DNA of 24,011 bases from JBBQXY01 sp051004815 (GTDB lineage Bacteria; Chloroflexota; Ktedonobacteria; Ktedonobacterales; Ktedonobacteraceae), in assembly GCA_051004815.1 (NCBI GenBank), contig JBPCJY010000189.1:1-24011 (forward strand), written 5' to 3'. A program made the translations under genes and the position numbers. Below are positions 1 through 6,589 of the stretch, one piece after another. The notes under the pieces were generated by a model that did not search any database, was not told the origin of the DNA, and saw only the letters and a list, made by a program, of their open reading frames with translations. Each line of letters begins with the position of its first letter. Within the stretch, counting starts at the first letter, position 1.

Positions 1-379
1 AGGGGCTTTCTCCTTTACAACGGACGGAAGCTTCCCCGTCCACTCACCATTGGCTGGCGGCTTTGGGCTATTCTGCTCTCGCTGCCTGACTGTTCAAAAG
101 TGTCACATGGTTTTGAACCATGCCTAAGGATTCGATAAAGAGATTGAACGTTCAATTGACTACTCTTAGCCTTGTTAAGGATATCATTCTGGGAGAAGAT
201 CGTCGTCTCATTCATGGAGGCTTTCTGCAAGACTGTCGTCAGTTTGCTTTGCCGAGCGGGCTTTTCCACCATTGCGGCTCGCTTGCGCTACAACAGCTTT
301 CATTCTGAAGCCGCTTTAGCCATTTTGTCTGTGTCTCTGGTTGAGAACGCATAAGCTCTGATTGTCTACCCTCTTCCTC
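1..379. other. Noncoding left edge, no supported gene
   Basis: I see no convincing gene here. Short open frames exist on both strands, but none has a good ribosome site, a recognisable family or clear coding character. A perfect 7-bp inverted repeat, CATGGTT/AACCATG, with a 3-nt loop lies at 106-122. The reverse strand reads Ser/Lys-rich with several stops and could be a decayed gene, but I cannot name a parent. Confidence 0.4.
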
Positions 380-408
380 TTGACAGGAAGAACATTACCG
401 TCTAGTAT
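380..408 (+). promoter_or_regulatory. Possible sigma70-type promoter of the mauE-like operon
   Basis: TTGACA at 380-385 matches the -35 consensus exactly. After 17 nt comes TAGTAT at 403-408, which matches four of six -10 positions. The position fits a short leader starting near 415, just before the leader peptide and the MauE-like gene. It is a sequence match only. Confidence 0.4.
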
Positions 409-420
409 AGAGGAAGGAAC

Positions 421-459
421 ATGCAAAAGGATTGGAACGCTCGCTTGCTAATGGAATAG
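421..459 (+). CDS. Possible 12-codon leader peptide
   Basis: An ATG at 421 follows a purine-rich AGGAAGG (411-417) and opens a 12-codon frame, MQKDWNARLLME, ending in TAG at 457-459. It sits between the predicted promoter and the MauE-like gene, whose likely start is 38 nt further on. It could be a translated leader that couples to or attenuates the operon, or a chance frame. Nothing in its sequence suggests a specific sensor role. A second mini-frame of similar size precedes the Cys-rich gene. Confidence 0.25.
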   Translation: MQKDWNARLLME

Positions 460-496
460 TATGCATCAGGAAACGGTGAACAACAGGAGTTTGAAC

Positions 497-1084
497 ATGG
501 GTGTTCCTCTTGATCTGGTCTACTTACGGCTCTTTCTCCGGCTCTTTCTTGGGCTGATACTTTTCAGTGTCGCTACAAGCAAGTTGTTGCACCCTCGTCG
601 CTTCCGTCAAGGCATACAGGACTACAATATTCTTCCGTCGTGGCTCGATGCGCCGTTGGCCCTCTCGACGCTTGCCTCGTTTGGTATTCCCCTCGCTGAA
701 CTCCTTGCAGGAATTGGTCTCGCCACTGGCTTGTTTTTGAACCCTTCTCTTCTCGTCGCAATGTGTCTGTTTCTCCTCTTTAGTGGAGCTATTACCAGCA
801 ACCTGCTGCGCGGTCGGCGCGATCTTTCCTGTCACTGTGGAGGTACGCTTGGCAATCATCTGATCTCCTGGTGGCTTGTCGGGCGCAATGCCCTGTTTGT
901 GGTAGCACTCCTCTTTCTTTTGCTCACTCCTCCCGATCGCCTTACCTTCGATTCGTTTGTTCGTACTCCGTCTACACTGAGCGCGTCCTTCGTGAGTATT
1001 GTGCTTCCAGTAATACTGCTTGTAGGAGCGGTTCTGGCTGCTTTTCTGTTAGTCAATGCTGCTCGTCACGTCTTGCGTTCTTAA
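497..1084 (+). CDS. MauE/DoxX-like redox-associated membrane protein
   Basis: This is a polytopic membrane protein of about 195 residues. Hydrophobic segments lie near residues 8-28, 54-80, 83-103, 125-144 and 166-187. A short loop after the third segment carries C112-H-C114 followed by GG, the usual redox-active cysteine site of the MauE family. MauE is known to be needed for folding and disulfide formation of methylamine dehydrogenase light chain, acting in the membrane like DsbB or VKOR. I chose ATG 497 because CAGGAG at 484-489 sits 7 nt upstream. An upstream in-frame ATG at 461 would add 12 polar residues and has a poorer site. The gene is followed by a MauD-like gene and a Cys-rich Tat substrate in the same orientation, which supports a disulfide-forming role. 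Confidence 0.75.
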   Translation: MGVPLDLVYLRLFLRLFLGLILFSVATSKLLHPRRFRQGIQDYNILPSWLDAPLALSTLASFGIPLAELLAGIGLATGLFLNPSLLVAMCLFLLFSGAITSNLLRGRRDLSCHCGGTLGNHLISWWLVGRNALFVVALLFLLLTPPDRLTFDSFVRTPSTLSASFVSIVLPVILLVGAVLAAFLLVNAARHVLRS

Positions 1085-1122
1085 GAAGTGAAGAAGGAGG
1101 TCACGCCATATCTACGCCATGG

Positions 1123-1683
1123 ATGGTGAGTATCATCGCTCTCTGGCTCCTGGTCCTCGTTGAAACAGGGTTACTGCTCCTGTTACTTCGTGCGCTTGGT
1201 CAATTGCGACAGAATGGGATACCTTCTGTAAAGCAGGGACAATCCTCAGATGAATGGGGACTTGCTGTTGGAGAGAAGGCACCATCTTTCGTGGCAACTG
1301 ATTATGAAGATAAGCCAGTTCGACTGGATGATTTGCAAGGGCAACGACGTCTGCTAGCCTTTATCTTACCTGGATGCTCTTCATGCAGCTATACGATAAA
1401 GGCATTGCATATCTATGCACAGCGTGAAGATGGGGTGACAGTGCTTGTCATCGGAGGGCCAGATCGCGATATTAATCACGCTTATGCTCTTGAGCATGAC
1501 ACAGACATTGTTGTCTTGACTCCAAGCCCAGGATTTTATGCAGAACTCTATCGTATTCGAGGAGTGCCTATTGCTTTTGTTATTGATGAAGTAGGTGTTA
1601 TTCGTGCAAAAGGGGTTGTAAATAATCACGAACAATTACAACAACTGCTAACAGAAGCGTTTGCGCTGGCATCACCCCTGTAG
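1123..1683 (+). CDS. MauD-like thiol-disulfide oxidoreductase (redoxin)
   Basis: A thioredoxin-fold protein of about 186-191 residues. It starts with one membrane helix (LWLLVLVETGLLLLLLRAL), so the redox domain is expected on the outer face of the membrane. The domain runs from GEKAPSFVATDYEDKPVRL to the end and contains the P-G-C-S-S-C active site and a later G-V-P-I loop (cis-proline position). MauD is the partner of MauE in maturing the many disulfides of methylamine dehydrogenase light chain. The start is uncertain. ATG 1123 is the first ATG in frame, but the strong AAGGAGG at 1094-1100 is 22 nt away. An in-frame ATA at 1108 has ideal spacing (7 nt) and gives an N-terminus that better matches the family. 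Only a short gap separates it from the MauE-like gene. Confidence 0.75.
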   Translation: MVSIIALWLLVLVETGLLLLLLRALGQLRQNGIPSVKQGQSSDEWGLAVGEKAPSFVATDYEDKPVRLDDLQGQRRLLAFILPGCSSCSYTIKALHIYAQREDGVTVLVIGGPDRDINHAYALEHDTDIVVLTPSPGFYAELYRIRGVPIAFVIDEVGVIRAKGVVNNHEQLQQLLTEAFALASPL

Positions 1684-1700
1684 TAACAGAAACCTCAACA

Positions 1701-1801
1701 AAAACACTGAAGAATCGAGGAACACATGACATCCAAACGAGATGCGGGAAAACACTGAAGAATCGAGGAACACATGACATCCAAACGAGATGCGGGAAAA
1801 C
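1701..1801 (+). repeat. Exact 48-bp tandem duplication over a start site
   Basis: Two identical 48-bp units lie at 1701-1748 and 1749-1796, and identity runs a further 5 nt to 1801. Each unit holds the same ribosome site (GAGGAA) and ATG, at 1726 and 1774. Because 48 is a multiple of three the two ATGs share a frame, but the first runs into TGA at 1756-1758 after MTSKRDAGKH. The full gene must therefore start at 1774. The lack of any mismatch suggests a recent event or ongoing slippage. Confidence 0.95.
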
Positions 1802-2133
1802 CCGAAGACGAGCAACTGTTTTCACGACGTCGTTACCTAAGATGGGCGGGGCAAGTTGTTGCTGGCATTTCACTGGCAGGTATTGGTTTAAGTGCAAACG
1901 CTGCAAATTCCATGCCGACCTTTGCCGCTACTGCTACACCTACAACTCCTGACTGTACGCCCTGTCCACCATATGGAACCTATTGTTGCCAGAGCTGCGC
2001 CCCTCAGTCGAATTGTTTTCAGAAGTATCAGTATACCAAGTTCTTTTTCACTGGAGGATGTTCTGGGTATAACTGTCTCACATACGTTGGTTGTTCTACC
2101 TGCACTTCGTCAGGCTGTCCAACACAGTGCTAA
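1774..2133 (+). CDS. Tat-exported Cys-rich protein, MauA-like but Trp-less
   Basis: A 119-residue protein. A twin-arginine motif, SRRRYLR (17-23), precedes a hydrophobic stretch (about 25-43), and cleavage near ANA-AN (41-45) is likely. The remaining mature part has a Thr/Pro linker, then 12 cysteines in the last 59 residues (61, 64, 71, 72, 75, 81, 96, 101, 107, 110, 115, 119). Methylamine dehydrogenase light chain also has a long Tat-like leader and 12 cysteines in six disulfides, and needs MauE and MauD, whose homologues are encoded just upstream. This protein has no Trp after the signal, so it cannot build the TTQ cofactor. Its role is unknown: a disulfide-knotted secreted or surface peptide is most likely, and a bacteriocin-like or RiPP precursor is an alternative. 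ATG 1774 has GAGGAA upstream. Confidence 0.7.
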   Translation: MTSKRDAGKPEDEQLFSRRRYLRWAGQVVAGISLAGIGLSANAANSMPTFAATATPTTPDCTPCPPYGTYCCQSCAPQSNCFQKYQYTKFFFTGGCSGYNCLTYVGCSTCTSSGCPTQC

Positions 2134-2206
2134 GAACGCACGTGTTCTGTTTCTCAGGTAAGAAGTAGCTCTTGCGTATGGAGCAATAGTTTCTGGTATC
2201 TTGCAC

Positions 2207-2232
2207 AGCACTGGTATGGTCGTATCAGTGCT
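2207..2232 (+). terminator. Possible weak terminator hairpin
   Basis: AGCACTG (2207-2213) pairs with CAGTGCT (2226-2232) around a 12-nt loop, downstream of the Cys-rich gene. A T-rich run follows only some 17 nt later (about 2249-2256), so this is not a classical terminator. It may separate the redox trio from the permease gene. Confidence 0.3.
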
Positions 2233-2362
2233 TCTTGTGAGAGGGACGTTTCTTTTTCTGCGTAGAGAGTCTATATTCTGGTTACCCATCGAGTGTTGTC
2301 TAGGACGTGCGTTCTCTGTGTTTGAGACGCACCGGTGCTAGTGGAAATAAAAGGGGTATCTA

Positions 2363-5152
2363 TTGTTTTCCTATATCTTGCTCATGCTCCGTCGCCAGCG
2401 TGGCCGAGGGGTGTTAACGAGTGCTGGCTTCTTTCTGGCGGCCTGCGCCTTCATTTTGTTAAGTGCGACCACACAGACGACGGTTTTGCAAGCCACACAG
2501 ATTATTCGGAACAACTGGCGGTCGACCTATGATCTGGTGGTTTTGCCCTCCCAGACACGTTTGCCCACAGGACAACTTATTCCGCCCGATCAGTTCACCG
2601 CCTATGATGGAGGCATTAGTCTCCAACAATATCATCAGATTCAAGCCTTGCCAGGCGTTGCCGTGGCTGCACCGATTGCGTTTGTCAGCTATGCTCTCTT
2701 TCCGACGGTCACCTTAAGCTTTGGTGACCCAAAACTCCCCACTGGCTTCTATCAACTGGAATGGACCTTGACCGCCTTTAACGGCTTCCAACATCTCATC
2801 GCCTATCACTCTAGCACGCTTGTGTATGGAGCACCTGTTTCTTGTACAGGAAATACGTGTGTTCCCACCAATGACGCATCGCACATGGTAAACGAGCTGG
2901 GAGGCGGTGATTATTTTTATGCATCGGGGCCGTATTACACAGGAGTGCCGAACCTCAATACGTTTTTGATCGCTGCAGTTGACCCGAAAGCCGAAAATCA
3001 GTTAGTCCATCTTGACGCAAGCATCGTGCAAGGGAAGCCGCTGCCTGAACAAACACAGCTCTCCTTACTTTCCGCTCAACCCTATTTGACAGGAGATGCG
3101 AACGAGCGCGTCCCCAACTATGAAGTGCCATTACTCCTCAATACGCAACTGCCTGGGCAACTGACCTTACACGCTTCCTTCGTGCGCTTCGTCGCTCCCA
3201 CCACCGATCCGCAACAGGTGCTTACGCGTGGTGGCAGTGCGTATCTCGACCGTCTGCGGCGGCAAACCATCTTCGATGGTAACGTCCCGATAGCTCAGAA
3301 TACTCTCAAACTCCTGAGCGTAGGAGGCAATCTCCAGCAATACAGTGCTTCGTCTATGCACTTCCAGGATAATGGCTATCCGTATTTCCCGCTCAACTTT
3401 GTATCAGGCCCTGCTCCCTTAACCTATCGCCCTGCGGTGGCCCCGAAAGGCACCACAGGTGCGGCCTATACCCTGGTGCCTATTGCAGATCAATTAACAG
3501 GGCAGCCTGATACCCTCGCACTTAATGGAAAGCAACCATCTGGACAAGCGGAAGTGGCGTTTCGTGAGACGCAGCCACTGCCTGGGACGCTGCGGCAATT
3601 TATAGGAACCTATGGATATATGTATGATGCAGTCAGCACGACCTTCTATAATGAGGCGAGTTACACGGCGCAAACCGTGGGCCACTTTGATGGCAATCGC
3701 CTCTCGGCAACCTTTAGCGATGCCCTCAACTGGCTGCCTGAGAACACTTATACGTCCTTTCCAACCATACGCCGCTATGATGGGCAGGGACGGCCCGTTC
3801 CACCCACGCCTTTGCTCTCCACGACCAATCCGTCGGGCTACCTACTCCAATCTCCATTAGCTCTGACCACGCTGGCAGCGGCGCAACAGATCCGCGGCCC
3901 GAACTGTATCAGTGTCATTCGTGTGCGGGTCACGGGCAACGTTTCCCCCGACGAGAACGGCTGGAAACGCGTCTCACAGATCGCGCAGCACATTCATCAA
4001 CGCACCGGTCTGCAAGTCCTGGTGACGCTGGGTTCTTCTCCACATCCCACCCTCGTCTATATACCAGGTCTCAAGGCCGGAGAGGATGGAGCCATACAAG
4101 ATATTGCCCCGATTGGTTGGGTCGAGGAACATTGGATTCGCCTTGGGGTCGGTATTGTCTATCTCCAGCAAGTGGGACAAACCCAACTGCTTCTGCTGAC
4201 AGCGGTGCTACTGGTCTGTCTGGGGTATCTCATCGTGACCTTCAGTGCGCTGGTGACGACCCAACGGAGAGAATTAGCTGTCTTGAGTGCATTGGGCTGG
4301 CGGCCCGGTCACGCAGTGGGTGTATTTTTGGGGCAAACCCTGCTACTTTCCCTGATAGGAGGGATTCTGGGCATCGGGGTGGCTCTACTGCTGGTGGCAC
4401 TCATTGAAGCCAGTCCACCCTGGCAGGTCGTGGCCTGGACGCTGCCTGTTGTGCTGGGTCTGGCCTTCATCAGTATGCTCTATCCTCTCTGGAGCCTCTG
4501 GCGCATTGCGCCAGTGGAGGTGCTGCGAAGCGGAACAGGAGTGACAGCTGAACCTACCTCGCGCTTCGGTCGCTGGAATACGGCGTTCTGGTCGCACTTA
4601 CCCGCTGTGGGGGGCATGGCTCTGCGGAACGTGACGCGGTCGCGCTGGCGAGCAGTGATCGCCCTGGGAAGTCTCTTTCTTTCGGCGATTCTGCTGACCG
4701 TGATGGTTGATGGGCTACTGGCTTTCCGACAGACATTGCAGGGAACGTTACTGGGCGAGTATGTGCTGGTGCAAACGGCAGTGCCACAGCTTGCTAGTGC
4801 CGTTTTTGCCTTGCTTTTAACCTTTTTAAGTGTGGCCGACCTACTCCTGTTACAGGTACGAGAACGGCAGAAAGAGATCGGACTGTTGCAGGCAGTGGGA
4901 TGGCGTCCCACCATCGTGCAGAGGCTATTTGTGCAGGAAGGCTTGACGCTAGCACTGTTAGGGACAGTGCCAGGCGTGGTCGTTGCGCTCTGGGTTCTGA
5001 ATACACAACATGCCACTTCGAGTCCGATTCCCGCGCCAGTGGTGGCTGTAGGGGTCGTGGTCGTTATGCTGCTTGTGGCGGGACTGGCAACCATTCCCGC
5101 CGTACAGGCCATCAATCGTCTGCCTTTAAGTGATGTGCTGCGGACGGAATAA
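2363..5152 (+). CDS. Large FtsX-type ABC permease
   Basis: This 929-residue protein has MacB/FtsX permease architecture. One membrane helix near residues 17-38 is followed by a very large ectodomain of about 560 residues (40-605). A first FtsX block with three helices spans about 608-715 (QRRELAVLSALGWRPG loop, then PVEVLRSG). A short linker and helix at about 763-785 lead to a second FtsX block at about 808-925 (RERQKEIGLLQAVGWRP loop, ending SDVLRTE). Such proteins usually act as mechanotransmitters or lipoprotein/peptide exporters driven by a cytosolic ATPase. No ATPase gene is next to it in this window. The start is a TTG with AAGGGG six nt upstream; ATG 2384 is an alternative. Its place behind the Cys-rich exported protein suggests, but does not prove, a functional link. 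Confidence 0.85.
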   Translation: MFSYILLMLRRQRGRGVLTSAGFFLAACAFILLSATTQTTVLQATQIIRNNWRSTYDLVVLPSQTRLPTGQLIPPDQFTAYDGGISLQQYHQIQALPGVAVAAPIAFVSYALFPTVTLSFGDPKLPTGFYQLEWTLTAFNGFQHLIAYHSSTLVYGAPVSCTGNTCVPTNDASHMVNELGGGDYFYASGPYYTGVPNLNTFLIAAVDPKAENQLVHLDASIVQGKPLPEQTQLSLLSAQPYLTGDANERVPNYEVPLLLNTQLPGQLTLHASFVRFVAPTTDPQQVLTRGGSAYLDRLRRQTIFDGNVPIAQNTLKLLSVGGNLQQYSASSMHFQDNGYPYFPLNFVSGPAPLTYRPAVAPKGTTGAAYTLVPIADQLTGQPDTLALNGKQPSGQAEVAFRETQPLPGTLRQFIGTYGYMYDAVSTTFYNEASYTAQTVGHFDGNRLSATFSDALNWLPENTYTSFPTIRRYDGQGRPVPPTPLLSTTNPSGYLLQSPLALTTLAAAQQIRGPNCISVIRVRVTGNVSPDENGWKRVSQIAQHIHQRTGLQVLVTLGSSPHPTLVYIPGLKAGEDGAIQDIAPIGWVEEHWIRLGVGIVYLQQVGQTQLLLLTAVLLVCLGYLIVTFSALVTTQRRELAVLSALGWRPGHAVGVFLGQTLLLSLIGGILGIGVALLLVALIEASPPWQVVAWTLPVVLGLAFISMLYPLWSLWRIAPVEVLRSGTGVTAEPTSRFGRWNTAFWSHLPAVGGMALRNVTRSRWRAVIALGSLFLSAILLTVMVDGLLAFRQTLQGTLLGEYVLVQTAVPQLASAVFALLLTFLSVADLLLLQVRERQKEIGLLQAVGWRPTIVQRLFVQEGLTLALLGTVPGVVVALWVLNTQHATSSPIPAPVVAVGVVVVMLLVAGLATIPAVQAINRLPLSDVLRTE

Positions 5153-5583
5153 GGAAGGAATGTGCATTCCCGTGTTTCTATCAGGGTTTCCCAAGGATCC
5201 TCGTCCTCCTTCAGGTACAGATATGCTCTGTCTAGATGCGCATCTACAAGCAAGAGTGTGAGGCTCTGTATGAGATGATGGAACGTGCGAACTGGCATGA
5301 ATATGTTCCGTGTGCAAATGGTTCAAACGAAGCTGACACCACGTGCAAAGGAACGGGTTTGCAGTTTCTAGAGAGGACGTTTCAATCCGCACAGCAGATT
5401 CTTCCCATGCGACTCACTCGTCACAGAAAAGTCGTGGCAGAATGAGTATTTTGTTACGAGTCCTTCGCTCGCTCGTCGATCTTTTTAGATGAGTTGAGCA
5501 GAACGTCGTCATTATCATTCCAGCTACCAGCAAAAATGAGGCGCGAAAACTCGGAACAAAATATTTTTCAGGGAGAAATGGCC
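5153..5583. other. Intergenic region before the resolvase gene
   Basis: No supported gene. A 69-codon frame at 5236-5445 has no ribosome site and no recognisable family. The right part (5416-5563) carries three related 15-bp motifs, annotated separately as candidate recombinase-binding sites. I looked for the left terminal inverted repeat of the Tn3-type element here and did not find one. Confidence 0.4.
5416..5563. promoter_or_regulatory. Candidate TnpI recombination/binding sites
   Basis: TATTTTGTTACGAGT at 5447-5461 reappears inverted at 5549-5563 with one mismatch in 15. A weaker inverted copy, with 11 of 15 matches, is at 5416-5430. They lie immediately upstream of the tyrosine recombinase gene, where Tn4430/Tn5401-type transposons keep the internal resolution site. 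Spacing (16 nt between the first pair) differs from a classical 6-8 bp core, so the role is inferred. They would also cover the promoter of the recombinase gene. Confidence 0.35.
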
Positions 5584-6528
5584 ATGTCGTCACTGTCTGC
5601 TGAAAGCAAGGAACCACCAACAGACGAAGAACTTCTTCGAGAATATGAACAGTTTCTCTCTGGCAAGGCCGAAGGAACCATCGAGGCGTATCTGCGCACG
5701 GTTGGGCATCTGATGGAATGGATTGCAGACCGACCAGGTCATGAACACCATTTTCTGCCGCCGCAATTGACGAAGACAGCGGTAGAAATGTATCTGGCTC
5801 AGCTGGAACGTGAAGGATATAGTCTCAATCACCGTGCGCGGGTCAAGTCCACCATCAGCACCTTCGCGAATTTTCTTATCGAAGAGAAAGGGTTGTTGCA
5901 ACGCAATCCGACCAGAGGTGTAGACCTTCCCGCCCAGCAGATGCTGGCCCCGCGGCAACTTTCTGAAGATCAGCGTTTTATCCTGCGAACACTCGTTGAG
6001 CAGGCGAGCGACCGACGAGGCGCAGCACTCTTTGCACTGGGCTACTGGGCGGGGTGTCGGGTGAGTGATGTGTCCTGGTTACAAATGGCACACACCCATG
6101 TTGGTCCCAAGGTGGGGTGGCTCCATGTTGGGTATAAGGGAGGCAAGTGGCGCGATATCGATCTCATCAACGATGTGCGCAAGCCGCTCTCTGACTATCT
6201 GCAAGCGACAGGTGATGCTGAGCGCATGTATGTGTTTCCGTCACAACGCAGCGAGCGATTGACCGAAGAAGGCATTCATTACTGGTTTCGAACGCTCAAG
6301 GCGCAGGCGACCAGGGAGCAGTGGGAACATATTCATGATCTGACGTTTCATGATTTGCGCCATGACTTTGCCCATCGAGCGCGAGCCGCTGGTTGGTCGC
6401 TCGAAGAAGTGGCCTATTATCTCGGTCATGTGACCAAAAAGGGACTCCCAGCCATTCAGACCACCGTTCGCTATACCCAGGTGAGCCGGGAGCAGGTCAA
6501 AGAAAAGCTCCGAGCCGTCAAGGGATAA
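5584..6528 (+). CDS. tnpI: Tyrosine recombinase, TnpI-type cointegrate resolvase
   Basis: A 314-residue tyrosine recombinase with an N-terminal SAM-like core-binding domain (about 12-110) and a C-terminal catalytic domain. Catalytic residues are visible: R159 (GCRVSD), K185 or K188 in the beta-hairpin, H256 and R259 (HDLRH), H282 (LGH) and the nucleophile Y297 (VRYTQ). It lies 61 bp upstream of a Tn3-family tnpA in the same orientation, the arrangement in Tn4430 and Tn5401, where TnpI resolves cointegrates in place of a serine resolvase. I chose ATG 5584 because GGGAGA at 5571-5576 gives 7-nt spacing. ATG 5578 is too close to that site, and a TTG at 5494 would add 30 residues of doubtful coding character. 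It could also be a general integrase that happens to be adjacent, but position and orientation argue for TnpI. Confidence 0.8.
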   Translation: MSSLSAESKEPPTDEELLREYEQFLSGKAEGTIEAYLRTVGHLMEWIADRPGHEHHFLPPQLTKTAVEMYLAQLEREGYSLNHRARVKSTISTFANFLIEEKGLLQRNPTRGVDLPAQQMLAPRQLSEDQRFILRTLVEQASDRRGAALFALGYWAGCRVSDVSWLQMAHTHVGPKVGWLHVGYKGGKWRDIDLINDVRKPLSDYLQATGDAERMYVFPSQRSERLTEEGIHYWFRTLKAQATREQWEHIHDLTFHDLRHDFAHRARAAGWSLEEVAYYLGHVTKKGLPAIQTTVRYTQVSREQVKEKLRAVKG

Positions 6529-6589
6529 CAGAAGTGAGGCGAAGAGGACGTGTCATCGAGGCGACAAGCGACCTCGAAGAAGGAAGACG

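Noticed and set aside
871..1107. Upstream extension of the MauD-like frame
   Set aside because: It overlaps the end of the MauE-like gene in another frame and is not MauD-like; a start at 1108 or 1123 is far better.
1774..2133. Genuine methylamine dehydrogenase light chain
   Set aside because: No Trp remains after the signal, so the TTQ cofactor cannot form, and no heavy chain is nearby.
4480..5298. 272-codon frame on the - strand
   Set aside because: It lies antisense to the FtsX permease, is Ser/Thr/Arg/Cys-rich and matches no family.
5236..5445. 69-codon open frame between the permease and the recombinase
   Set aside because: No ribosome site, no recognisable domain, and it overlaps the candidate recombinase-site region.
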